Source: Prorocentrum cordatum
Lineage: Eukaryota > Sar > Dinophyceae > Prorocentrales > Prorocentraceae
Direction: 5' to 3'
NCBI GenBank assembly: GCA_963575745.1
Contig: CAUYUJ010020281.1
Location: 711,527-775,526 of the forward strand
DNA: 64,000 bases
Part shown: positions 46,195 to 55,882 of the stretch, piece after piece
Position numbering within the stretch: position 1 is the first letter of the stretch
Layout of the letters: each line of letters starts with the position of its first letter
Translations under genes and position numbers: made by a program
The notes under the pieces: generated by a model
What the model saw: the letters and a program-made list of their open reading frames with translations, nothing else
The model's database searches: none
What the model was told of the DNA's origin: nothing

Positions 46195-47803
46195 TTACGG
46201 CTCGGTGGCATCCCCTTGGAGTAGCGGTTCAAAACCTGCTGACCTTTCTTCGCGGGGTGTGTCCCAGAGCTGATACACTGCTTCGCAAGCTGGCGGGCTT
46301 GACCTTGGGACCAACCCTCCACATCTTAAACAAATCCAGCACAACTTCTCATGGACCTGATCCAAGATACGACCAGAGGAACAATCCACGAGTCCAGCCG
46401 CGACGGCGAGGTGCTCCTTGGGTTTCTTGAGGAGCGGCCTGATACTCCAGGGGGTCCCTTGACAACCATTAAGAGGGAGAGTGCTACTATCATCTCCTCC
46501 TACAACCACAGCTCCTGCACTGTAGGCCTGCTCGGCCTTCCGCCCAATCGTGCCAATCTTGCCGAATACGATGTGTCCGGACTCGAGACCGACGTGGGCC
46601 GCGTGGAGATTCAGGATGAAATTGTTCACGTGCCAATATGACCACGTGCCCGACTGCACGACCCGGTTCGACGCGCCGATTTTCTCTTGCAATGTGCGTC
46701 GCTGGCGCGGGGTCCGTAAGCCGCAGCTGGCGTCGGCCTCCCAACGTTGCACCAGGAATTTGGCCGCCAGGGCCATTGCGGTGGCGTCGAGGATCTGCGC
46801 CGGAAGCCCCAGGGAGTGAAGGTCCCGCTGGGCGCCAGGCGCCGTCCAGTTTCGCGGCCCTGGAAACAGCAACGCGCACGCCTTCTGCTCGTACTCGTTC
46901 CATGACGACGGCAGGCGGTCCAATTGCATGAGGAAGCGCAACATGGGGAATATGTAGTCGCGGTACGCCAGCATGGTGATGCACATGCCACCCCCTATGG
47001 CTTTTCGCGTGCGCGCCCGTGTGATGTACCTCTCCAGCGACTTGGTCCAAGACATATCCCCGCGCCCGGACCCCACCTTCAAACCGAGGTACGTGGTGTG
47101 CCAACGGTCGTCGGGCTCTCCCCAAGTCGGTGCTGCAGCTTGCAATTCCGCCCAGGCAACAGCCGTGGGAACCAGTGGGAGGGGGACCCAAACTGTTTAC
47201 ACCAGGTGCAGCCGACATCCTGGCAGTCGCTCGTCCTCGTCGGAGGCGCGCTCGAGGATAGGGGCGTCCCTGGTGCCGTAGGCGAGTGCCCTGGCGAGGT
47301 CGTCTGCGTAAGCCTGCTGGGGGGACTCAAGGACCTATCGAGGAAGACGAGAGCACAACAAACAACAAAAGCGACAGAAGGCAGCCCTGCCGGACCCCCG
47401 CGGTCAGCTCGAAACCGTCGAATTTGGCGTCCTGGGTGATGATCTGGCACCGGCTATTGGGGTACAGCGCCTTGACCATGTTGAGGCACCAGTCTGGCCA
47501 TCCACGCGTAACCAACACGTCCAATAGGAATTCCTGGCTCACGTTCGGGAGCGCGGCCTCGAAAACGAAGAAGATCGCTGCAGCGCCCTCGTACGCTAAG
47601 GAGAAGTGTAGCATGGCCTCGGTGATGTCCACGAGGCTCGCCAAGTGGTCTCCAAACCAGGTGGTGAGACACCCGGTGGTTACCCCGATTCCCCCAAAAA
47701 ACTGATTCTGGGTCGCCGCCGGGTTTGGGGACACGCGGTCGCCACGAGGTTTTGCGTTTCCTGGGCCAGCCATCGCTCGAAAACCATTACCCAAATCGCC
47801 CAA
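46195..47803 (-). pseudogene. Decayed LINE reverse transcriptase, C-terminal half
   Basis: Minus-strand non-LTR RT. The upstream frame (47803-47327) carries palm motif A as AAIFFVFEAALPNVS, where family members have FFDFEAAF. The catalytic Asp codon is GTT (Val) at 47566-47564. Motif B, FDGFELTAGVRQGCLLS, is intact. After a frameshift near 47330 the second frame has motif C as AYADDLARAL (47310 on) with both Asp kept, then an in-frame TAA at 47199-47197. A long open thumb/C-terminal segment (47145-46195) follows, with DDRWHTTYLGLKVG, YRDYIFPMLRFLMQLDRLP and WSYWHVNNFILNLHAAHVG. It ends at a stop near 46195. The lost Asp, frameshift and stop mean no active enzyme. Sequence up to about 48000 may hold more 5' RT but was not resolved. 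Confidence 0.85.
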
Positions 47804-47999
47804 AACTCACCACCGGGTGTTCTCGCCACCACGTTTGGGGACCACCAAGAAACCGCGTCGGAAGGCGAGATTCCCGGAGCGACCGTCGGCTCGATCAACA
47901 ACCGCACGGCGTTAGCGATGATCCTGATCTCCTGTTGGTTTATGAAGATCCCTCTTCATAGGCCCTTGCACCAGGTCATTTCCGCCGAAAGAATTGCCC

Positions 48000-48560
48000 C
48001 ATTGGGACACAACCGTGTAAGACACCACTCTCAGGACTTCAGCGCCGCCAATTAACCTCCTGAGTCGAGCCAGAACACCACTCCTGGGACGTCACCACCG
48101 CGAACCAATGTACTTCTTGCGCCCTGACTATTTTTGGTACACTAACCATGAGAAGCAATGGAACTCTTGCAACATATTTAAAACGATTGTGCGCGGAGCT
48201 ACAACGAGAACCACGTTTTGAAAACGAGCCGCCCTCAATCCGTGAACCTCTTGCACATTTTCAAGACGAATGTGCGCGTCACTAACATAACTGAAAATAA
48301 ACTGCCCTCAATCCGCGAATCCCTTCCAAATGTTCAAACAGAACGTGCGCGGCTCAATGGCGAGAACCACAATTTGAAAATGACCAGCCCTCAATCCGTC
48401 AAACTCTTGCACATGTTCGAAACGAATGTGGGCGGCGCTAAAGCGAGAACCACATTTTGAAAACAGCCCGCCCTCAGTCTGTGAATTTCGTGCACATGTT
48501 TAAGACGAATGCGCGCGGCGCTAAGGCGAGAGCCACATGTTGAAAACCACCCGCCCTCCA
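48000..48560. repeat. 83-bp repeat family, locus 2, with leader
   Basis: The leader has TCCTGAGTCGAGCCAGAACA and CCACTCCTGGGACGTC (48055-48095). Five diverged 83-bp units then run from about 48170, each with CCCTCAATCCGTGAA, CGAATGTGCGCG and GAGAACCACATTTTGAAAA. Same orientation as locus 1. Confidence 0.8.
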
Positions 48561-48692
48561 TCTGTGAAGCTGTTGTCTTTTTTCAGCATCAGGGCCATAA
48601 GTTGTGAAGAAGTCTTAGGCGAAGCCCCCGGCCCGCCCTTGCGACCAGCCTCGGGGTGCGACAAACAGGAGCTATCTCTAGGGATAAAGAAT
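48561..48692. other. Unique spacer
   Basis: Contains GCGAAGCCCCCGGCCCGCCC; resembles 44685-44720 (CCTCCAGCGAAACGCCTGGCCC in reverse sense). No gene. Confidence 0.35.
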
Positions 48693-48762
48693 GGGGGAGG
48701 AGGAGGAGGAGGAGGAGGAGGAGGAGGAGGAGAAGGAGGAGGAGGAGGAGGAGGAGGAGGGC
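48693..48762. repeat. (GGA)n array
   Basis: About 70 bp, one GAA interruption. Confidence 0.95.
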
Positions 48763-49111
48763 CATATGTGGGGCCCCCCGCACACGCCCGCGCGCGCCTT
48801 GCGGCGCGCCTCGCAGTCCGCGGGCCGGCCCTAGCTGGCGGGAGCCTGCGCCATACCTCCGCGAAGCGATACACCGAGACCTACAAACTGAACCTCAGTA
48901 TCTACAGGCTGAACATCAACCGTGCTGTTCGCCCAGCCTTGCAGGCTAAACCTCAAGAGGCAGAGCTTCGCGAACCACCAGTACTGCGAGTTCATCTTCG
49001 GAGAACTACAGGCAGACGCCATGCCGAGACTGAGAGCAGCGGCAGGTCTCAAGCGGACGGGGTAATGTGCGAGACACGGGCTGCATCCACACCCAAAGGA
49101 CATCATGATCG
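48763..49111. other. GC-rich unique sequence
   Basis: CGCGCGCCTTGCGGCGCGCC palindrome near 48790-48810. No gene recognised. Confidence 0.35.
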
Positions 49112-49371
49112 TCACCATTGCTGTCTATGACGATGTCTGGCTACGACGACGCCGCCAATGATACGCAATGCGACGAGCTGCGCACCAAGCAGCCAGGGCT
49201 CGAAAGACAAGGGCTGTGTAACAAGCAGCCAAGCGCTGAGGGTCATCATGGCAATGGCGACCGCAATCACGGCAATTACGCCCGTGAGAACGGTAATAAC
49301 GGCCGCGATCGCGAGTACGGCAACTACGACCGCGAGTACTGCAAGTGCACTCTCCCATGGCGCAGACGGAC
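49112..49371 (-). CDS. Candidate terminal exon with a transmembrane segment
   Basis: A minus-strand frame is open from a stop near 49386 to a TGA at 49114-49112. It encodes a 35-residue Val/Ala/Ile-rich stretch (AVLAIAAVITVLTGVIAVIA in part), then MMTLSAWLLVTQPLSFEPWL and a basic tail ARHRHRQQW. This reads as a membrane helix and cytosolic tail. There is no ATG before the helix, so it would have to be an internal or terminal exon. The hydrophobic part is made of 15-bp repeats and could be a by-product. The plus strand of the same bases reads Asn/Gly/Tyr/Asp-rich, a competing interpretation. Confidence 0.3.
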
Positions 49372-49640
49372 CCCCCGACTACACCGTCACCCAGAGCTAC
49401 GATTGCCTACATGGTAATTTTTAATACATTGGATTTCTAACATATAGGATTTTAATACATGATTAATTTATTAATGAATTTATGCATGAACTCATCGTTG
49501 TTTTGAATACTATCCCCGCTTTTTTAATACATGATCCGCACGCGCGGCATGTATTAAAAACGGCAATGTACTGAGCCAGGCCGGACCCAAGATCTACGGC
49601 CACTTAGGCTACGACGGCTACCCGGACTACGGCTACAACG
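49363..49640 (+). other. Candidate plus-strand gene with a GT-AG intron
   Basis: ATG at 49361-49363 (CCCATGGCG context) opens a frame reading MAQTDPPTTPSPRATIAYM up to a GT at 49414-49415. Splicing to an AG|G at 49578-49580 continues in frame as GPKIYGHLGYDGYPDYGYNG before the frame is lost near 49670. A Gly/Tyr/Gln/His-rich frame continues from 49656 to about 50200 (GYESLQQGYESYKCHKQDF in part). Low complexity and the later frame change make this tentative. Confidence 0.3.
49414..49579. mobile_element. AT-rich palindromic segment, intron-like
   Basis: A sharply AT-rich 166-bp island in GC-rich DNA. TTTTTAATACAT (49418-49429) pairs with ATGTATTAAAAA (49549-49560). A second hairpin, TTTTTAATACATGATCCGCA with GCGCGGCATGTATTAAAAA, forms at 49521-49560. 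It begins GGTAATTT and ends CCAG|G, so it has GT and AG at its limits. This could be a MITE or an introner-like element. Confidence 0.55.
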
Positions 49641-49655
49641 GCCACAGCCGTCTCC

Positions 49656-50210
49656 ATGGGCGTCTACGCCCCCGGCGAGGAAGGGCCGGGCGGCACTGAC
49701 TTCGGCTGGCCCCCCCTCCGTCGGACTCGGCGCCCAGGAGCTACGAGACCGCGCTGGGCTACCAGAGCTCTGGGCTACCAGAGCACTGGCAGAGCTAGGA
49801 GGGCCACAGGCATAACTTCCACGGACAACCACAAGAGCCACCTGCAGAGCTTTGGGAACCAGCAGGGCTACGAGAGCCTCCAGCAGGGCTACGAGAGCTA
49901 CAAGTGCCACAAGCAGGACTTCAGGGGCAACGACCAGAGCCACGTGAGCCACCTGCAGAGATACACCGGCCACCAGCAGAGCTCCGAGGACCACGCGCCG
50001 AACTTCCTGGGCAACACTCAGAACCTCGATGACCACCAGCTGAGCTTTCGGAGCCATCAGCTGAGCCGGCGCACAAGGACCGGGCACCTGTGGGACAGCG
50101 ACCTGTGCCCTGATCCGCCACAGACCTGCTACGACGGCAGGAGGACACGCCAATATGCAGCGACGAGTGCTCAGAGAGCGTCGAGGACGGCCATGCCTAC
50201 CCGAACGGAG
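49656..50210. repeat. Degenerate 15/30-bp minisatellite, coding-like
   Basis: Units such as CAGGGCTACGAGAGC and CCACCTGCAGAG repeat irregularly. Plus reads Gly/Tyr/Gln/His-rich and minus reads Val/Ala/Leu-rich (VALVALLEAL). Both stay open for more than 150 codons. Which strand, if either, is coding cannot be settled from the sequence alone. Confidence 0.5.
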
Positions 50211-50520
50211 ATGTCTGGAAGGACCACCAGTCGAGCTGATCAACAGCGTGCACAACATCCACACGGTGTACAACATCCTGTTAGCGGGCCGGGCCCCCCA
50301 CCCTGCCTTACCCTTCCCTGGCCCCCCCCTTTCCTCCTTGTGCCAATCATGTTCAGAGTATGGTCCTCGCCCTACTCCTCCCCTCTTCGAAACCTACCGC
50401 CGCCAGTGCGCGGCGGCACCCGGTACCGCCGCGGTAGGTTCCCTCGCGTTCGCGCGGCGGCCAGCGCCACGGTGGATCGGGATCGCCGTCCGATGAAGTT
50501 GCGTAGTAGCAGTAGGAGTG
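50211..50520. other. Unique sequence, no gene recognised
   Basis: GC-rich; contains the palindrome CCGCGCACTGGCGG-like sequence near 50400. Nothing recognised. Confidence 0.35.
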
Positions 50521-50524
50521 GGAG

Positions 50525-50760
50525 AAAGGAGGAGGAGGGAGGAGGAGGAGGACGGGGATGAGGAGGAGAAGGAGGAGCGGGGGAAGAGGACGGAGGAGGA
50601 TGAGGGTCGGTCATGCATAAGGGCGCTCATCCCAAAACACAATATTTTTCCTCCTCCTCCTTCTTTCTCCTCTTCCTCTCCGTCTTCTTCTGCTTCATCG
50701 TCATCATCATGTCATTAGTCGTATTCTTCGTATCATTATTATTATGTTTGTTCCTCTTCT
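50525..50760. repeat. GGA tract followed by CCT/TTC tract
   Basis: (GGA)n at 50525-50610 and pyrimidine triplets at 50648-50765 in inverted relation. Confidence 0.85.
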
Positions 50761-50823
50761 TCCCCCCTCCCCCACGACCTCGGTCTGCCCCCTGCCCCTC
50801 CCCCAGGTGCGGCGTGTGCGCGC

Positions 50824-50909
50824 CTGCAGGTCGCATAGGTCTCGTTCTTCGAGAAGCAGGTGGAGCCCGGCTCGTTGCAACACTTGCTTTCCGTGCAGTT
50901 GTCCCCATT
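50824..50909 (-). CDS. Cysteine-rich module exon 3
   Basis: The minus strand encodes NGDNCTESKCCNEPGSTCF, then SKNETYATCR. Cys spacing is C-x4-CC-x6-C-x9-C, the same as 32159-32257 except for the missing first Cys. The upstream boundary is GGCGAG|AATGGG and the downstream boundary is TGCAG|GCGCGC, again an AG acceptor and a GC donor placed right after the C-Lys/Arg codon. It lies between CCT-rich tracts. Same strand as the exons at 32.2 and 14.5 kb. Confidence 0.6.
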
Positions 50910-50944
50910 CTCGCCAGGACGGGGTGGGGCCGCACCCCCTCCTC

Positions 50945-51310
50945 CTCCCTCCCCCTTCCCCACCCTCCTCCTCCTCCTCCTGCTCCTTCTCCTTCAGCTC
51001 CTCCTCCTTCTCCTCCTCCTCCTCTTTCCCTTTCCTCCACCCGTCTCGTCGTCTTCTTCCTCCTCCTCCTCCTCCCTCCCTCCCTCCCTCCCTCCCTCTT
51101 CCTCCTCCTCCTCCTCCTCCCTCCCTCCCTCCGTCCCTCCCTCTTCCTCCTCCTCCTCCTCATCCTCCTCCTCCTCATCCTCCCTCCCTCCCTCCCTCCC
51201 ACCCTCCCTCCCTCTCTTCTCCCTCCCGCCCCCTCCCTCCTCTTCCTCATCTTCCTCCTCCTCTTCCTCCTCCTCCTCCTCTCCTCTCGCCTCTCTTCTT
51301 CTCCGCCGCC
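50945..51310. repeat. (CCT)n and CCCTCCCTCC arrays
   Basis: CTC triplets alternate with tetramer CCCT runs (51070-51100, 51118-51140, 51180-51215), so the period switches between 3 and 4. Confidence 0.95.
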
Positions 51311-51640
51311 ACTCGACGAAGACAACGACGACGTCGTCTCACTTGTAGTGGTAGTCGCCGTCGCCGCAGCCGTCGCCGTCGTCGGGGCTCTTCTGGAGGT
51401 TCTGGTCGCCGCGGCTGGGCGCGACCCAGAATGGCCATGATGGGCCCCCAGGGACGGGCCCCACGGCGAACTATTCACGTAGATCTCTGCGTCTTCCTGT
51501 ACGTCCAACTCACCGTCGGAGTCTGGCTCATGCCTGGCTCAAGCCGCTCTGGCTTCAGGAAGCCTGGCAGGCTTGCTGAGCGCCCGGGGCGGCGGCCACC
51601 CGCCCGCCGGGCGACGTCCGCCGCGGCGCGGCACCAGTGG
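51311..51640. other. GC-rich unique sequence
   Basis: A short GTCGCCGTCGCC run at 51350-51385. No gene recognised. Confidence 0.35.
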
Positions 51641-51840
51641 CAGCGGCGAGCGCACGCCGCGGGCGCCGTGGCCGTGGCCGGCGCCGGGGGCGCCGCGGCT
51701 GCTGCGGGCGTCGTTGGGGCCGTGGGCGCCGCCTGCGCCGCCGGCGCCGCTGGCGCAGCGGGCGCCGAGGGCGCCGCGGGCGCCGCCTGCGCCGCCGGCG
51801 CCGAGCGCGCCGGCACAACGGCCTGGGGGCCGGTGCCGCG
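51641..51840. repeat. GCC/GGCGCC alanine-type array
   Basis: Irregular GCCGCCGGCGCC units, poly-Ala/Gly in one frame. An Ala/Pro-rich protein region is possible but unsupported. Confidence 0.75.
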
Positions 51841-52480
51841 CGGCCTGCGGGCGCGGCCTGCGGGCGCTGGTGCCGCGCGCGCCGGCACCGCGGCCGCCGC
51901 GTGGACGTCGCCGCCAGGACGGGCCGGGCCGCCGCTTTGGCTGGGTCGGGGATCTTCTGACCCAGATCAATCCAGACCCGGGTCAGCAGGAAACCAAAAA
52001 CTGCAATGCAGGAAAAAAACACCGCAACGCAGGTCTTCGCAAACCTGGGTCAGCCAGTAGGCGCGGCCGCCTCGCGGCCACGAGCGGCTCGCTGACCCGA
52101 GGGGTCTTCGCAGGATCCTGCAGGGTCTGGTGCCCTGGCTGACCCCCGTATGTATTGACCCCCGTCTCGAGGCTCCCGACTGGGGGTCGTGACGCGGTCG
52201 CCGGCTGCGCCGCGGACGCAGCCGCCGCCGCCGCGGAGGCCGCCGCCGTCGCTGGCCTCTGGGCTGCGGCGGCGGCGCTGGCGCGGGCAGTCTGGCGCGC
52301 GGCGGCTTCGGCGGCTAGGTCGGCGCCCAACGCGACCCATTGCAGCGCTGGGTTCGGCGAGCGCGAGAATGGAGAGCGGTGGCAGCGAGCCATGCCGCTG
52401 CTCGGTGGGGTGCTGCCCGCCCCTCCGCATGGCTCGATGCCCTGCCCCCTGGCCTGCTCGGCGCCTCAGCCCAGCCAACT
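51841..52480. other. GC-rich sequence with inverted CTGGGTCAGC/GCTGACCC pairs
   Basis: TTCGCAAACCTGGGTCAGC (about 52035-52053) pairs with CTCGCTGACCC and GGGTCTTCGCAGG (52087-52115), flanked by a GATCAATCCAGACCCGGGTC variant. It could be a small foldback element. No gene. Confidence 0.4.
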
Positions 52481-53165
52481 GGGAGCAACTACAGTGTCAG
52501 AGTCAGCGACGAGGTTGAGCGCGTGCCCAGCGCGATCCGGGCTGCGACGCTGCTCCGTGTGCGACGAAGGTGGACCCCGACGTGGCCAGCTACAGTGCCG
52601 AGATCGGAGTGTGCACTCGCGCTATCAGCCGCATTTCCAGGCGCAGCCAGGTGGGTCGGGTCGAGACCAGCTACGGTGCGGGGATCCGCGAGTGCCAATA
52701 TGGGACCAGAGCGATCAGCTCCAGTGCCAGGATCGGCGCGTGCGAGAATGAAGAACATCGGCAGCAGGGCGCGCCGCTGCTCCACGAAGTGCTGGTCTTG
52801 CAATCAGAGCACAGCGCGATCAGCTACAGTGCGGGGATCAGCGAACGAGAAGACGGAGGACAGTGGCAGCGGGCTGTTCCGCCACCCGACGCCTCGCGCC
52901 ACGCCCAACGCGACGCTGACCCCTGCGCCTCGCCCCACGCCCAGCTCGACGCCCAGTCCGACGCGCCCCCTGCCGCTCAGCCTGGAGCCGCGCCGCGCAC
53001 TCCGCCCGACGCTGCGTCTCTCTCGCCCGCCCTGGCCCACGTCCTGACTCCTTTTCCGACCTCGGCGCCCAGCCCGACCCCTCGCCATGCGTCAGGCCTG
53101 GCGCTGTGCTGGAGTCCAACGCGTTCAGCCACAGTACGGGGATCACCGAGTTCGACGTTGGAGAG
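52480..53165. repeat. Degenerate minisatellite with AGCTACAGTGCGGGGATC units
   Basis: About eight variants of GATCAGCTACAGTGCGGGGA followed by TCnGCGAnCGAGAA, spaced 60-110 bp until 52850, with one more at 53120. One plus frame reads SYSAGI-like peptides in several copies, but frames are not kept throughout. Confidence 0.65.
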
Positions 53166-53930
53166 CAGCCGCGGGCACCAACGCCAGCTGCCTCGCTGGG
53201 GCAGCCGCGAACGCCGTCATCTTCGCCAGCGCAATGCGGACCACCAAGGCCAGGAACGCCCCCAGAGCAGCTGGGAGCACCGACGTCGGCACCTTTGCCC
53301 CTTTGCCGGCGCCGCCGCGAACATCCATGCCAGTTGGAAGCGCCGACGCCAGCATCCTCGCCAGCGCGGCGTGGATCACCGTCGTCAACATCTCGGACAA
53401 CCCAGCGTGGATCACCGACGCCAGCATTCTCGCCAGCAATCGGGACCGCCGATGATGCCAGCATCCCCGGCCCACCGCCAGCACAGCCAGAAACACCGAC
53501 GTCATCATCTTCGCCACCATCGCCAGGAACACCCATGTCGGCATCCTTGCCATCCCGCTCTGGAACTCCGACGCCGTCCTCCTCGTCAGCACAATGCGGG
53601 TCACTGGCCCCTGCGTCCTCAGCATGGCGCGGACCACCGCCGCCGGCGTCCTCACCGACGCAGCGCGGACCACCGACGCCGGCATGCTTGTCAGCGCAGC
53701 TGCGAGCATCGGCGCCGCCACCTTCGCCGCGGCGCAGAGCGCTGTCGCCAGATCTGCCGCGGCACGGACGGCTGGCGCCAAAATCCTCGCCTGCCATGCC
53801 AGCATCCTCAAATGGGGGCGGAATCGCTGATCCGGCATCTTCGCCGGAAAAGCGTGGATCGCCCGTCGCAGCCAGGGGCACCCGCGCCAACGTCCTCGCC
53901 GGCACAGCCCACAACTACGGCGCGGTCCCG
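53166..53930. repeat. Degenerate 36-bp minisatellite, CGACGCCAGCATCCTCGCC type
   Basis: About twenty diverged units of ATCACCGACGCCAGCATCCT followed by CGCCAGCGCGGCGTGG. The minus frame 53914-52838 reads GEDAGVGDPR-like repeats and stays open for 358 codons. Since the unit length is near a multiple of 3, the open frame may simply reflect the repeat, although a repeat protein cannot be excluded. Confidence 0.7.
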
Positions 53931-54409
53931 AGGCCCGGCGAGGGCCCCCCCGGGGCTGAACATAGCCCAAAACCTCCCGTCCTGATTTGTGTACGACGCG
54001 ATCATGTCTGGGTCACGACCATCTCAGGCCTCTCTCGGGTGACATATCGCCGCGCTGGACAGTGCTTTCGGCGCCCGACTCGACCCCGCCCCGGGCGCCG
54101 GCGCTCGGCCCGCCCCCCAGCCCGACGCCCAGCCAGACGCCAGCGATGCTTCGGCTTGCTGCCGCCCTGGCGTTGACCACGCGCTCGGGCCCACCGCTCC
54201 CTCGGTTTCGGCTTGTTCCCGCCCGGGTGCAGTCGAGCTTGATTGGAGAGGACACGCAAGAGGACACAAGACCCTGCCGGGGGCCGCATTGCCATAATAA
54301 TGTGAAGGCATGGGTCGCGCAGCACAGGACACAGGGGTACCCTTGATTTGGCAGGGTCGACCTACTAATCAAACTCGGCTGTAGCCCAGTGGCAGCAGAA
54401 AAGGAAACC
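53931..54409. other. GC-rich unique sequence, no gene recognised
   Basis: Overlapping frames on both strands, no domain. Confidence 0.35.
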
Positions 54410-54573
54410 ACGTGAACATAAACTTGTGGCGCGCTGCGGATTGCTTGGGTCCGCGCCGGACCCCCCTCCCTGGCGCGCGGGGCGCGCCGGGGGCGGCGCC
54501 AGAGGCGCCGCCAGGGGGGCCCGGCGCGGATCCAAGAAATCCGCGCGGAGCGCCAAAAGTTTATGTCTACGTA
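54410..54573. mobile_element. GC-rich foldback element, copy 3
   Basis: CACGTGAACATAAACTTGTG pairs with the right arm, which in reverse reads ATACGTAGACATAAACTTTT. The core CTGGCGCGCGGGGCGCGCCG and GGACCCCCCTCCC match copy 2 at 44042-44236, while the outer termini differ. This suggests a shared GC core with different ends. Confidence 0.7.
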
Positions 54574-54609
54574 TGTTTTTTTTATTATTATTATTATTTT
54601 TCGAAGTGG

Positions 54610-54740
54610 GCTTCGCAACGACTCTGGTTCAGGGTGCGGGGCGCGCTGTCAGTTCGCCCGGTGCCGACTCGGGGGAACAGTGGCAGGGCCCTGGGCGACG
54701 CGAGGGCGTTGTTGCCCAGGCGGCCCTGCTGCAGGGCGCG
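54610..54740. repeat. Dispersed repeat, ACTCGGGGGAACAG type, copy 1
   Basis: GTGCCGACTCGGGGGAACAG and GCAGGGCCCTGGGCGA occur here and at 55540-55640 with the same spacing and a preceding GGTGCnGGnTGCGGGG. Confidence 0.7.
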
Positions 54741-55224
54741 GGAGGCTGTGGCGTTGCACTTGACTGTTCGTCAGCAGCCCCGTGAGGGCGTGACCGAGTT
54801 GCTCGAGGCAGTCAATCAGAGTCGTCCGAGCCTGTGACCACCGCTGCGCTCAGCGGCTCCTCGGCCTCTTCATGGGCGAGGGAGGCTCGGGCGCTCTGGA
54901 AAACGGGTGCTACCTGCAGCGTTGCGGAGGGAGCTGATGCCGCCGACGAGGCGGCAGTTGGGGGCGATGAGAGGAGGACGCTCTCGGCCTCCAAAGGACC
55001 CGCGCCTTGGACCGATCGGTCACAGGGAGGGTCAACACCAACCTGCTGCTCCGCCGCCGTGGGGACAGCTCTGCCCACGTGCGCAGAGCCGACTGTGTAA
55101 CCATCTGGTCGCACGGCGGCCCGCTCGGCCGCGGCGGGCCCCGTGCTCCCGTCGCGGGGGGGCCCCTCGTGCCCCAACGATTCGCCGCTTGGTGGGGGAG
55201 GGGCCGCGACTGCTTAGGCTTAGG
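54741..55224. other. GC-rich unique sequence, no gene recognised
   Basis: Frames of 80-120 codons on both strands, none recognisable. Confidence 0.35.
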
Positions 55225-55374
55225 TTGGGCCTGGCCCCCTACAGGGGGATTTTGAATGAAAAATAAAAATACTCAACAAATGCTCAAAAGACGCCCAGAA
55301 ATACTCAAAAAATAGTCCCCATACTATTTTTTTGACTAGTTTTGAATATTCCCCCTGTAGAGGGACAGGCCCGA
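55225..55374. mobile_element. TCGGGC-type MITE, complete 150-bp copy
   Basis: The left end TTGGGCCTGGCCCCCTACAG then GGGGATTTTGAAT pairs with the right end AATATTCCCCCTGTAGAGGG then ACAGGCCCGA. The centre has AATAGTCCCCATACTATTTT. Interior motifs ATACTCAACAAATG are shared with 44458-44641 and 59965-60079. Confidence 0.85.
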
Positions 55375-55539
55375 CTTCAGATTCGGCCGCGGTGCTCCCT
55401 CCCCATCGCCGGGCTCGACAGTGGCACGGGTCCCCCTCCCCTGGAGCGGTCGGCGCCGCCGCGGCCTCTCGCGGGCCTGGACGCGTGCCGGGAGCGCCAG
55501 GACCCTCGACGGGATGGGGGCGTCTGCGTCCAAGTGGCC

Positions 55540-55645
55540 CTGGCCCGGTGCAGGATGCGGGGGGCGTCGGCTGCTTTTGCCTGGGGGCCGACTCGGGGGA
55601 ACAGCAGCAGGGCCCTGGGCGAGACAAGGCCGGGGTGGCTGGGGC
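55540..55645. repeat. Dispersed repeat, ACTCGGGGGAACAG type, copy 2
   Basis: Partner of 54610-54740. Confidence 0.7.
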
Positions 55646-55654
55646 GGCGCCTCC

Positions 55655-55882
55655 GAAGAAGAAGAATAAACATAAGCATAAGCATGAACATAATAGACAT
55701 GATGACACTGATAGGGATAAGAAAAATGATACTACTACGAATAACAAAATATTAACAATACTAAGACTACCAAAAGTAAACATACTAATACTAATCATGA
55801 TAATAAGAATAACAATAATAAAAAGAAACATAATAATACTACTAATAAGAATAATAATAACAATAATAATAATAGTAAGAAG
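55655..55882. repeat. AT-rich AAT/AAC trinucleotide array
   Basis: CATAAGCATAAG units at 55670-55700 give way to interrupted (AAT)n. It is the only long A-rich tract in the last 20 kb. The Ile-rich plus frame is a by-product. Confidence 0.85.
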
